A stretch of DNA of 64,000 nt, taken from the NCBI RefSeq assembly GCF_049331405.1, contig NZ_CP186274.1, positions 4,650,001 to 4,714,000 of the forward strand, in the 5' to 3' direction. The DNA is from PoT sp049331405. Lineage in GTDB: Bacteria > Planctomycetota > Planctomycetia > Isosphaerales > Isosphaeraceae. The translations under genes and the position numbers were made by a program. The notes under the pieces are model-generated. The model worked only from the letters and a program-made list of their open reading frames with translations, was not told where the DNA came from and searched no databases. This document shows, piece after piece, positions 19,513 to 29,000 of the stretch; the stretch's first letter is position 1, and each line of letters starts with the position of its first letter.

Positions 19513-19752
19513 TTACTCTCTCGGAGTGAGCTCACGATCGTCGCGATCGCTAATGGCGCCCTCGGAGACTTCCGCCACATCGAGCCGGCCGGCGAGACCG
19601 TCCGCGAGTCGGGCTTTCCGAGCGTTCCCCCCCTTGCGGCCGATGGCGGCCATATGCTCGCGATCCCGACTGACGGATCGGCCGCCTAGCTTGCCGGCCG
19701 AGGCGGCCTCCTCCGAACTGAACCGGCGAGTCGTCCCACGAAGTTTGGCAAT
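19513..19752 (-). CDS. KGG-motif general stress protein-like
   Basis: This frame has no clear ATG at its 5' end. It reads RFSSEEAASAGKLGGRSVSRD followed by REHMAAIGRKGGNARKARL, which carries the GGxSVSRDREHMAxIGRKGG signature of small YciG-like KGG proteins. These are hydrophilic, probably disordered, stress-associated proteins. The start is uncertain: the frame is open from about 19785, and an ATT at 19752 or a frameshifted 5' end are both possible. The stop is TAA at 19513-19515. Confidence 0.55.
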   Translation of the reverse strand: MAKLRGTTRRFSSEEAASAGKLGGRSVSRDREHMAAIGRKGGNARKARLADGLAGRLDVAEVSEGAISDRDDRELTPRE

Positions 19753-20050
19753 AGGCCGGCCCTTGATGCAGTCAGCCCGTCGCTTCTACGGCTCTATCGA
19801 CGCGGATCGTTGCTTGCCCTTCTCGGCCAAGATCTAACCTCCTGATGCCGACGCATGGGGTTCCGTGGCATTCCATTCGGGCGGGCGCCTGCGTTGCCGA
19901 TCCGGGCTCCATGCGCCCTCGGTCGCTCGTCGATCGTGAGGTGCCCGTCTCGGCCTTGATCATTGAGGTGACTGACATCGAAGAAAGGGGTCGAGCGCGT
20001 CCCGCCCCATGCTCTCGTATCAAAAATCGCCCGAACGTTTATTGCCCGGA

Positions 20051-20944
20051 TCATCCGCCGAAACGCTTTTCTGCCGCCCGCCAGGCCGGCAGGTCCACGA
20101 TTTCCTCGAAAGCATCGAGGTTCATGACTCCCTCGCCCGGCATCGGCTCGCCCGCCTTGAGTCTCGCCAACGCCCGCTCGATGGCGCTGCCCACCTGGAA
20201 GAGCACCGTCGTCGGGTACATGATCATCGCGAACCCTAGCTCGTAAATCTCGTGCGGCGGCATCTACGGGAGTCGCCCGCCCCCCTCCATGAGGGTCGTC
20301 GCCAAGGGGACGTCCTTGAGCGCCTTGCCGACCCGCTTGAGCTCGGCTGCACTCCTCAGGCCCTCGATATAGACCCCGTCGGCGCCGGCATCCGCGTAGG
20401 CCTTCCCCCGACGGATGGCCTCGGCGACATCCTTGGCGCTGCGGCCGTCCGTGCGTGCGAGGATGAACGTGTCGGCATTCCTCCTCGAGGCGAGCGCGGC
20501 CCCGATCTTCCCCTCCATCTCGCGGATGCCGACCACCTCCCTCTTGCCCATCTGGCCGCAGGTTATGGGCGACTTCTGATCCTCGATGAAGATCGCGCCC
20601 ACCCCGAGTTCCTCGTAGCCGCGGACCGTCCGCACGACATTCTTCACGTCGCCGAATCCGTTCCCGGCGTCGACGACGACGGGAAGCGGAGAGGCGGCGA
20701 CGATCTGGCGGATCGCCTCGTTCTCCTCGTAGTAATGGATCAGGTCGATATCCGGGAAGGCGTAGCGGGACCCGGCCAGGGCGAAGCCGCCGACCTGGTA
20801 GGCCCTGAACCCGGCCCTGGCGATCAGGCGGGCCGTCAGGGCGTCGTGGGCCGCGGGCAGGACGAGCGGCCCGCCCCCGTCGAGGAGCGTCTTCCAGGAG
20901 GGGCGGGAAGAAGATGATATCAACGGGTGATCGGCTGTCGGCAA
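20051..20944 (-). pseudogene. Isocitrate lyase/PEP mutase family enzyme, interrupted by an in-frame TAG
   Basis: The TTG start at 20944 follows AGGAAGGAG. The barrel carries LPAAHDALTARLIARAGF, VVVDAGNGFG, GAIFIEDQKSPITCGQMG and FILARTDGR, typical of the oxaloacetate-decarboxylase/carboxyvinyl-carboxyphosphonate group of the PEP mutase superfamily, which act on C-C or C-P bonds of 2-oxo acids with magnesium. A TAG at 20264-20266 ends the first part after GGGRLP, and the same frame continues with PPHEIYELGFAMIMYPTTVLFQV, the expected C-terminal part. The joined length of about 297 residues is normal for the family. It could be a nonsense mutation or a sequence error. Loss of the last 70 residues would remove part of the dimer-forming region. 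Confidence 0.8.
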
Positions 20945-21005
20945 GGTGTTCGCTCCTTCCTCACGGGCGACCCGGGTTTTCGGATCCGCAACTTCGGCCG
21001 CGGCA

Positions 21006-21503
21006 TCATTCGGCCGCGGCGGCCTCGAGGTTGATGGTCGACTCGGCGAGGCCGCTGAGCGACTTATCGGTCGCCTTCTCTTCCGTGAGCGTACGCTTCA
21101 GCAGCTTGACGACGGCCGACTCATTGAGCAGCTTCGCGTAGGCGAGGACGGACCCGTATCCGGCCATCTCGTAGTGCTCGACGCGCTGGGCGGCCGCGAT
21201 GAGGGCGGCATCCTTGACCTCGGGCTCGGCGTCCTCCTCGATCGCTTCCTCCCCCTCCTTGATCAGGCCCTGGATGGCCTTGCAGGCCTTCTTCTTGGCC
21301 TTCACCCCGAGCAGCTCGAAGGCCTCCTCGAGGCGGGCGACGTGCCCCTCGGTCTCTCCCAGGTGCTTCTCGAAGGCGGCCTGGAGGTCGGCCGAGGTCG
21401 CCGCCTCGGCCATCTTGGGGAGGGCCTTGGTGATGCGTTGTTCGGCATCGTAGAGGTCCTGGAGCTGTTCGATCAGCAGGTCACGCAACGATTCGAGCTT
21501 CAT
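21006..21503 (-). CDS. Ferritin-like DUF892 (YciE-type) protein
   Basis: ATG 21503 is preceded by GAGGGATTTCC. The 165-residue helical protein has LRDLLIEQLQDLYDAEQRITKALPKM, KHLGETEGHVARLEEAF, and RVEHYEMAGYGS, carrying the E/H ligands of the DUF892 ferritin-like fold. The family is linked to stress responses. It ends 62 bases upstream of the PEP-mutase gene start on the same strand, so a shared transcript is possible. Confidence 0.9.
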   Translation of the reverse strand: MKLESLRDLLIEQLQDLYDAEQRITKALPKMAEAATSADLQAAFEKHLGETEGHVARLEEAFELLGVKAKKKACKAIQGLIKEGEEAIEEDAEPEVKDAALIAAAQRVEHYEMAGYGSVLAYAKLLNESAVVKLLKRTLTEEKATDKSLSGLAESTINLEAAAAE

Positions 21504-21940
21504 GGAAATCCCTCGAGATTTGACATGTGTGGGTAGGCCGACGAGTGTGTCGGCTCCGGAGCGGGAATTGGGCAAATCGCGTTCCCGTCTTGAACGTCGC
21601 CCCTTGGATCGCCAATGATTTCGGCCGATCGTTCGGTGTGATTCTTGCCATCGAGACGGCCCTCCCGCGGTGCTTGACCGGGATAATCCCGGATAGCTGC
21701 GGGATCCGAGGCTGCTGTGGCCGACGTCTCCTGGGGGTCGGAGCGAACTTGACGATAGCTTGGGGACGCTCGCATTTCCCGATTCCTCGGGATCATCTCG
21801 AATTCTCGGTGCCGCCACATCCCGCGGCTCGCGTGTAGCTGGTGATCCTCAACTGCTCGGATGGTTCGGTGCGCCGGAGGCGATCTCCGGGCATTGGCGG
21901 TGTCAGCGACCCAGGAACCGATCGATAGAGGACGGCATCG
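21504..21940. promoter_or_regulatory. Divergent intergenic region
   Basis: A 437-base gap separates the minus-strand DUF892 gene from the plus-strand isochorismatase gene. No coding frame or strong inverted repeat is evident; it should contain both promoters. Confidence 0.4.
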
Positions 21941-22579
21941 ATGGCAAAGACGCAGGACCTCCACGGCAATGCTCCCGACAAGTCGAGCGTGGCGCTGCTC
22001 ATGATCGACACGATCAACGACCTGGAGTTCCCTCAAGGCGATCAGATCTTGGGGCCGGCCCTGGCGATGGCCAGATGCCTCGTCGAGTTGAAGCGGCGGG
22101 CGAGATCCGCGGGCATCCCCGTGATCTACGTCAATGACAACTTCGGGCGGTGGCGGTCGAATTTCCACACGCAGATCGAGCACTGCCTCAAGGATGGCGT
22201 CCGGGGCAAGGAGCTCGTCGAGATCCTGAGGCCGGACGAGGACGATTACTTCGTCCTAAAGCCCAAGCACTCCGCCTTCTTCTCCACGACCCTGGACATC
22301 CTGCTCGACTACCTGGGCACGCAGACGTTGATCCTGACCGGGCTCGCCGGGAACATCTGCGTCCTCTTCACCGCGAACGACGCCTATATGCGGGATTTCG
22401 CCCTGTTCGTGCCTCGTGACTGCACGGCGTCGAACACCGAGGAGATCAACTCCATCGCGCTGGCCCAGATGGAGCAGGTCCTCAAGGCGGACATCCGGCC
22501 GGCGTCGGAAATCGACCTCCACGCCCTCCTCCGACGTCCGCCCTCACCGCCTTCGGAGTCGAGGACGCGTTCGCAATGA
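21941..22579 (+). CDS. Isochorismatase-family cysteine hydrolase
   Basis: The 212-residue protein shows the family catalytic triad in order: aspartate in LLMIDTINDLEFP, lysine in FVLKPKHSAFFST, and cysteine in LTGLAGNICVLFTANDA. The family hydrolyses isochorismate, nicotinamide or related amides; the substrate cannot be read from sequence. It has no signal peptide and is cytosolic. The start at ATG 21941 agrees with homologue-like length. It stands alone. Confidence 0.88.
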   Translation: MAKTQDLHGNAPDKSSVALLMIDTINDLEFPQGDQILGPALAMARCLVELKRRARSAGIPVIYVNDNFGRWRSNFHTQIEHCLKDGVRGKELVEILRPDEDDYFVLKPKHSAFFSTTLDILLDYLGTQTLILTGLAGNICVLFTANDAYMRDFALFVPRDCTASNTEEINSIALAQMEQVLKADIRPASEIDLHALLRRPPSPPSESRTRSQ

Positions 22580-22730
22580 GGTATGTTTGATCCGATAGGC
22601 AACCCACTGCGATGGAGCAATCGATATCGTGATTTGCTGCTCCGCATTGGTTGAGCGAAGGATTCCCCCCCCAATCGCGACTCATCTCGGAAAGGCCGAT
22701 CCTCCGTCCCATGTTGGGAGGTTCACAAAC

Positions 22731-23156
22731 GTGTTCAAATTGCGCACGACCGATCGGCTGGAATCCTTGGCCGGGTGGGCGGCCGATTTCGCCAGCGGGC
22801 CGTGGGGGACCCACGCGGGTTTCGGGCTGCTCGCCTTCTGGCTCGGCGCGGCCGTGGTCGTGGGCTGGTCCGAGGCCTATCAGTACGTCGACGAGGTCGT
22901 GACGATGAGCTCGTTCCTCCTGCTGTTCCTGCTCCAGCGGGCCCAGGCGAAGGACACGCTGGCCATGCAGGTGAAGCTGAACGAGCTGCTGGCGTCGGTG
23001 AACAAGGCGAGCGACACTCTCATCAACCTCGAGGACAGGCCCGAGGGCGAAGTCCAGCAGATCCACGACATGTACGAGAAGCTGCACGAGGGGAATGCCG
23101 ATCGCTCGTCCATCGACGAGCTTGCAGGCGCCACGGAGGCCCAAGGGCCCCGATGA
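22731..23156 (+). CDS. Low-affinity iron permease family membrane protein
   Basis: The GTG start at 22731 follows GGGAGG. The 141 residues show the family pattern: an N-terminal amphipathic segment (LESLAGWAADFASGPWG), two membrane spans (FGLLAFWLGAAVVVGW and VVTMSSFLLLFLLQ), then the conserved RAQAKDTLAMQVKLNELL. Members are small inner-membrane proteins annotated as low-affinity iron transporters; transport by this short form is not demonstrated here. Confidence 0.8.
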   Translation: MFKLRTTDRLESLAGWAADFASGPWGTHAGFGLLAFWLGAAVVVGWSEAYQYVDEVVTMSSFLLLFLLQRAQAKDTLAMQVKLNELLASVNKASDTLINLEDRPEGEVQQIHDMYEKLHEGNADRSSIDELAGATEAQGPR

Positions 23157-23479
23157 GCGGGACGTCGTCCCGTCCCCGCCCGGGCTCAACTGTTCGAATG
23201 CAGGCCGGGCTTCTCCAACCCAGCCCTTTGACATCTACCGAGTCAATTGACATAATCCGCCGACCTGCCCCGACCATGGGGCAGGACGGATCGAGGCCGG
23301 CGACGACGGCCACGCTCAGAATCGCCGGCAGCCGCTCCGCCCCCCGAGGATCATCCCCGCCCCGGGGCGACACTTCGCGGTGCAGCTCATCCGCCGAGAT
23401 GATACGTCGTACCAGGAGGTCTCATGCCCGCCAGGGTGAGCCACAGATTTGCGATGACCACTTCGGGCGGCCGATCGTG
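23157..23479. other. Intergenic stretch without recognised features
   Basis: No coding frame is supported between the iron-permease gene and the following small gene. No strong hairpin is seen. Confidence 0.35.
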
Positions 23480-23890
23480 ATGACGCCGTTCCAAGGGGTC
23501 TTCGTCAATGACGAGATGCACGCTCGTGTGAAGTTCGCGGGGACTCTGCGCTTTGACGGGGAACCGGACATCTCGCGGATCAGGGAGTTCTACGGGACGT
23601 TCACACTGGAACTGAGCAACTTGCCCAAAGGGAACCGGCTCCTCTTCCGGAGATTTGCCGCCTCGGAGGACACGGGCCTGGACCTCGACTTCGACATTCC
23701 CGCGTACGGCCCGAATCCGACCCTCCTGCCATACTGCAATGGAAAGGGATTCTCGATCGAAGTTACCCGGATCGAAGACTCTGCCCCCCTGCCATCGCCC
23801 CTGAAGCTCGAGGTCTCCATCACGATCCTGGCCTACACGCGGGGCAAGTCGGTCGCCGTCGAGTGGCATAGTCACGGCCACAGTCTCTGA
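23480..23890 (+). CDS. Hypothetical protein (136 aa)
   Basis: From ATG 23480 the frame gives MTPFQGVFVNDEMHARVKFA followed by a regular alternation of hydrophobic and polar residues and GTFTLELSNLPKGNRLLFRRF, consistent with a beta-rich domain. No family is recognised. A longer opposite-strand frame covers the same bases but is low-complexity, so I prefer this one. The ribosome site is weak; the start is uncertain. Confidence 0.5.
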   Translation: MTPFQGVFVNDEMHARVKFAGTLRFDGEPDISRIREFYGTFTLELSNLPKGNRLLFRRFAASEDTGLDLDFDIPAYGPNPTLLPYCNGKGFSIEVTRIEDSAPLPSPLKLEVSITILAYTRGKSVAVEWHSHGHSL

Positions 23891-23952
23891 TTGGTCCGGA
23901 GTCGACCGACCTGGCGGCGGATCGCCCAAGGTCGGGATCTGGATGGCCTCGA

Positions 23953-24303
23953 CTATGGCCTCGTCAACGCGATGGCCCGCTCCACGGCACGACTTGCGAT
24001 CGCGTACCAGCTCTCCTGCATGAACTGGTCCGAGCGATCCAATCCCCATTCGTCGAAGACGAGCCGGAACATGCCGGCGAGGTTGATCATCCCGATCGGC
24101 CCGCCGCGGGCGAGGTCCTCGGCCTCGCGGGCTTCGCCATCGTCATCCAGGGCTTCCTGGAAGGCTCGGGCGATATCGCGGCGGATCCGGCCCTCGTCGA
24201 GGCCCCGGTGCCGCCCCATGGCTACCTGGGCCTCGACGATGAACTCGATCGCCCGGCGGGATGTGCTTCGTCGCTTCGGTGATGGCGGATTCCCGTCGCT
24301 CAT
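23953..24303 (-). CDS. Hypothetical protein (116 aa)
   Basis: ATG 24303 follows GAGGGATACTCG. The product is mostly helical: RRAIEFIVEAQVAMGRHRGL, IRRDIARAFQEALDDDGE, GMINLAGMFRLVFDEWGLD and SWYAIASRAVERAIAL. It has no membrane segment and no recognised family. It is one of a run of small minus-strand genes (24633, 25224). Confidence 0.6.
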   Translation of the reverse strand: MSDGNPPSPKRRSTSRRAIEFIVEAQVAMGRHRGLDEGRIRRDIARAFQEALDDDGEAREAEDLARGGPIGMINLAGMFRLVFDEWGLDRSDQFMQESWYAIASRAVERAIALTRP

Positions 24304-24411
24304 CGAGTATCCCTCGCTATGCCCAGGCTCTGCCGGTGAGTCCTTGATCGCTTGAGTGGCCGGCCGAGGCCTGGCTCCCGCCGCTCCGGTCGGGGGCGAC
24401 AAAGCCGATTC

Positions 24412-24633
24412 CTACTCCCCGGAGTGACGCCGATTCTCGTCCTCCAATGCGACCGCCAGCCTGCGTTGCAGGTCGAACACCGCCAGGAACTCATCCCCGG
24501 GCAATTCGCCCGCAGGGACTCGCACCAGGACCGTCCCGTCGGAGATCCGGCGGACGATCGTGTCGCCCAGGGGATCGCCGGGCTCCCGGACAATCTCGAA
24601 TCGTCGGATCGGCGGTCCATGGCCCTTGGGCAT
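24412..24633 (-). CDS. Small hypothetical protein (73 aa)
   Basis: MPKGHGPPIRRFEIVREPGD, then DTIVRRISDGTVLVRVPAGELPGDEF and LQRRLAVALEDENRR. It is soluble with no recognised domain. GAGGAGG lies somewhat far upstream (about 13 bases). It lies 108 bases upstream of the 116-residue gene, so they may be co-transcribed. Confidence 0.5.
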   Translation of the reverse strand: MPKGHGPPIRRFEIVREPGDPLGDTIVRRISDGTVLVRVPAGELPGDEFLAVFDLQRRLAVALEDENRRHSGE

Positions 24634-24894
24634 AGGTCTCGACGGCCTCCTCAGGATGCACGCTCCGAGTCACGGGGCGGCGGCATCGAAGCCGCCCCAA
24701 ACACCCCCATTCGCCGTCCCGGCCTTCGCCGAGCCTCTGTCACTTGTCGCGGACCTGCTGGACCTTCCTCTCGAGCCGCCCCTCGAGGCGACGGTTTGCC
24801 GGCGGAGGTTTTGATTTCCGGCGGGTCGCGATCGCCGGGGGATGAGGGACCGGCTCTCGCGATGCATTTGTCGGTCGTATCGCCGGGGCGTGGC

Positions 24895-25224
24895 CTACTC
24901 GGGCAGGCCACCGCTCGCGGGCTTGTCGCCCGGCACCCAGGAGAGGGTGTCGGCGAATCTGAACACGACGTCAAATCCCTCCTCCGGCTCCGAGGTCCTC
25001 TCGTACCCGAATTCGGTGCAGGGCTCCCAGATGCCTTCCAACTCGAGGTGGGGCACGGGTTCGACCACCCGGCCCATCCACCGGGAGAGGCCCTCATCGC
25101 GATCGGTCGTCGCGTCGGTCAGCTCGCCCGCGCGATTGAACCACATCATGCGTGGGACGCAATCGGACCCGTCGAGCCTGAGCGTGCAGCCCCCGAATGG
25201 GCCGTTCTCGAGGAGGATGTGCAC
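24895..25224 (-). CDS. Small hypothetical protein (109 aa), intact paralogue of 19134-19458
   Basis: A GTG start at 25224 with upstream GGGGTG gives VHILLENGPFGGCTLRLDG, then MMWFNRAGELTDATTDRDEG, RWMGRVVEPVPHLELEGIW and GFDVVFRFADTLSWVPG. A second copy at 19.1-19.5 kb shares this pattern, which supports it being a real family. The function is unknown; there is no signal or membrane segment. Confidence 0.65.
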   Translation of the reverse strand: MHILLENGPFGGCTLRLDGSDCVPRMMWFNRAGELTDATTDRDEGLSRWMGRVVEPVPHLELEGIWEPCTEFGYERTSEPEEGFDVVFRFADTLSWVPGDKPASGGLPE

Positions 25225-25524
25225 GGATAACACCCCGCGGGGATGAGATTGCGACAGGGCATTCGATTCACGCCCTATCGGGGTTCGAGCCATGCGAGGG
25301 GCCGGCATTCGCCGACACACAGGAGACAGGGTCGTGTCGCATCCGCCCAATTTAAATTAGTGAGGGTAAGAATGCAAAGGTAGGGATTTACCTGATGCAG
25401 AGCGGGTATAGGCGAAGCCTCGACGAGCCGATGATCGTCGAGGGCCACCCCTGCGCGAATGGGCCGGGGGTTCGCCCCGGCCCATTCGCCTGCTCCGCCG
25501 GATGTAATCTCATTCGGACCGCCC
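25225..25524. other. Intergenic stretch without recognised genes
   Basis: An inverted repeat around GGCCGGGGGTTCGCCCCGGCC at about 25467-25487 is visible just after the broken minus-strand frame ends, and could act as its terminator. Nothing else is supported. Confidence 0.4.
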
Positions 25525-25890
25525 TCATTCGGCAGTAACCACCTCGACAACCCGCCAGCCGAGGATGCGGATGAAATAACCTCGGCCGCCCTCGTCGGCA
25601 AGTCCAGCGAATAAACCAGTTCGAAGTCCGCATGATCGGGCTCCCCCCATCCCGATCGATGGAGCAGCAGACCGTCGGGTTGAGGTCGGCCGCGATCGCA
25701 TCGGTCGAACCCAGGCCCGGTCGGCACCTGAGCAGCGACCGGGCGATTGACGGCCATAGTGTGGGATACCGCGCCTTGAGCTCGTCGAACGTGGCACTTC
25801 GGGGACCGTCGGGGCCGATTCGTCGGTCCAGACAAGGTCGGCGAACCCAGAGAGTGCGATGGGATGTTCTCGGTTTGATCCCGATGATCC
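25525..25890 (-). pseudogene. Small hypothetical gene broken over three frames
   Basis: Read on the minus strand, one frame gives LDRRIGPDGPRSATFDELKA, then RYPTLWPSIARSLLRCRPG; a second continues DGLLLHRSGWGEPDHADFEL; the third ends with GRGYFIRILGWRVVEVVTAE and a stop at 25525. Each piece has protein-like composition only in its own frame, so two indels are inferred (near 25680 and 25600). No start codon is clear at the 5' end. The family is unknown. Confidence 0.4.
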
Positions 25891-26022
25891 ATCACATGGG
25901 GATAGGCCCGATGTCCGACTAAAAAATGCGGAACCTTAATCTTTGTTTGATCAATCCACATGTACGGAGCAACAGCTTGCGTTTGGTGAAATCCCCTTTT
26001 TAGCTTTATATTTCCTGATTCT

Positions 26023-29000
26023 ATGGATAATCGGGACAATAGAGATAAGGAAGGAAAATACACGTCCCCTCCGACGCAGGCGGGAGCAGCCTCTGTGAAC
26101 GTTTCTCAATTCGTATCCAAGTGGCGTAGGTCTACGCTGAAAGAGCGTTCGGGCTCTCAAGAACACTTTATTGATCTGTGCAGGGTCTTTGATCATCCCA
26201 CGCCATCCGAGATGGATGGAGTGGGAGACACGTTTACGTTTGAACGAGAGATAGCCAAGGCAAATGGAAGGCGTGGACGGGCCGATGTCTGGAAGCGTGA
26301 TTTCTTCGCTCTGGAATACAAGTCCCAGGGGAAAGAGCTTGATCAGGCCCATGAACAGCTGCGCCAATACCGCGAGTCGCTGCTAAATCCGCCCCTTCTT
26401 GCTGCATGCGATATGAGGATTTTGGACATCAGGACGAATTTCACGCGCAAGGCAACCAAGCGATACGCTGTCGAGCTGCTCGACCTGGGCAATACCGAGA
26501 ATCGTCGCATTGTAGAACGTTTATTTTACGATCCCGACAAGCTGTCCCCCGACGAAGATGTCGAGGTCATCACGGACAAGGCCGCCGCGGGCCTTGCGAA
26601 GATCGCGCAGGATATGAGGGCCCGTGGTCTCGATCCGCACCAGGTGGCGATGTTCCTCGATCGCGTGGTCTTCTGCCTCTTCGCGCAGAGCGTGAGATTG
26701 CTCGATGGCCAGGTTTTCACGAAGATCATCGAGAAGACCCATCGCGACCCGCGATGGGTATCGAGGGAGATATTCAAGCTGTTCGAGACCATGAACACCG
26801 GGGGCGAATGTGCCCTCGAGAAGATCCGATATTTTAACGGTGACTTATTTGCAAACGTCCAACCGCTCGAATTGACGAGCTTCGAAGTCGAGGCGATCCA
26901 CAGGGTGTCGCGCCTCAATTGGGCTGAGGTGGACGCTTCAATCTTCGGGACCTTATTCGAGCGGGGGATGGACCCCAAGAAGTTGGCCGAAGTCGGGAGG
27001 CACTACACGAGCCGGACCGACATCGCCACCCTGATCGAACCTGTCGTGTTGTCCCCGCTGCGGAGGGAGTGGGAGACAGCCAGGATCGAACTCGACGGGT
27101 GGCTTGATAAAGGCGAGGCCCGATCCCGCAAGAAAGTTCTCGCGAAAAAGACAAACCAGGATTCTCTGTGGTTGCGCAAAGCCAGGAGCATCGTCCACGA
27201 ATTCTTGCTCCGGCTCAAGCAGGTCACGATCCTGGATCCGGCTTGTGGTTCCGGGAACTTCCTCTACGTGGCGCTCCAGAAATTGAAAGATCTCGAGAAG
27301 GAAGTCCTGGTCTATGCCTCCGAGAGGAACATCGACGGGTTCTATCCCAAAGTGGGGCCTGCACAGCTTAGGGGCATAGAAAAGAGCCCCTATGCCTACG
27401 ACCTGGCCCGCGTCACGATCTGGATCGGATGGCTCCAGTGGACCCGGGCAAACGGGTATCAGGTGGACAAAGAACCGATCCTGAGCTCGCTCGACAACCT
27501 ACTCAACGAGGATGCGATCCTGGATCTATCCCGCCCGGAGGAGCCGATGGAGCCCGTGTGGCCTTCGGCCGAGTTCATCATCGGCAATCCGCCCTTCCTG
27601 GGGGGGAAGCGGCTCCGGCACGGGCTCGGTGATGAGTATATAGATGCACTCTTTCGATTATGGAAAGGACGCGTTCGCCCCGAATCGGACTTGTGCTGTT
27701 ATTGGTTCGACAAGGCCCGCCGCCTAATCGCCGATGGGAAATCCAAGCGAGCGGGGCTGATCGCCACGCAGGCCATCCGGGGAGGGGCAAATCGAGAATG
27801 CCTGAAAAATATTAAGGAATCCGGAGAGATATTTTTTGGAATAAGTGATCAGGAATGGATTCTAAATGGGGCCGCCGTCCACGTTTCCATGGTGGGATTC
27901 GACGGAGGCGTCGAAGCTTCCAGGTTCCTCAATGGCCAATCGGTCGGGCGGATCAATAGCGACCTGACCGCTTCCGAGGCAGATCTGACTTCATCGCGGC
28001 GGCTGTCGCGCAACCTCAGTATGGCCTTCATGGGCGACACGAAAGGCGGGAAGTTTGAAATCACAGGCCCCGAGGCGAGGGCGTTGCTAGAGGCACCGAA
28101 TCCCCATGGCAGGCCTAATAGCGATGTCATCGTGCCCTGGATGAATGGATTGGATCTCGCACGGCGAAACCGAGACATGTGGATCATCGACTTCGGGCTC
28201 GATCGCTCGGAAACGATGGCCTCGTTTTACGAAGCCCCATACTCGAAGGTTGGGCATTTGGTCAAGCCGATGCGGGCCAATAACAAGAGGGAGGTATACC
28301 GCGAGCGGTGGTGGTGTCATGTGGAACCTCGCCCCGCTCTCCGGCGAGCAACCGGCAAGCTGGATCGGTTCCTATGCACGACGACGGTCTCGAAGCACCG
28401 ACTATTTTCCTGGGTGGCTTCCCCGACGCTGCCCGATCATCAACTTATTGTTTTTTCGAGGGATGATGATTATTTCTCGGGGATCCTGCGATCTCGCGTC
28501 CACGAGGTCTGGGCCAGGTCCAGGGGGACTCAAGTCCGCGAGCGAGAAAGCGGATTCCGCTACACGCCGACGACGTGCTTCGAGACATTCCCGCTCCCCG
28601 AGCCTTTCGAGAATCTTAAGGCCGTGATAGCGGAGGCGGCCCGCTCCTTCGACGACTCGATAGAAGCCTGGCTAAATCCGCCCGAATGGACTCGCACGGA
28701 AGTCCTCGAATTCCCGGCGACGATCGAGGGGCCTTGGGGAAGACTCGTCCGGGCCCCTGATGAAAATGGGATCGGGATCGTTCGTCACGGGCGACTTGTC
28801 CCGAAGGACTCGAAGAGCTCGGATCTTCTTGCTCAGCGTACGCTCACGAATCTCTATAACCAGAGGCCTAGCTGGTTCGAGCTGTCCCGACGTGCGCTGG
28901 ATGAAGCGGTACTCGCCGCATACGGGTGGAAGCCCGATGTGACTGATTACGAGATCCTCTCTCGTCTCTTAGCACTTAACTTAGAGGAATCGAAGGCTGT

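Noticed and set aside
7601..20266. Reassignment of TAG as a sense codon
   Set aside because: Two genes have in-frame TAG, but many genes here also end at TAG in the expected place, so mutation or error is simpler.
24670..24867. Short minus-strand frame between small genes
   Set aside because: Arg/Ser/Gly-rich composition with no start context; no frame in the region has clear protein character.
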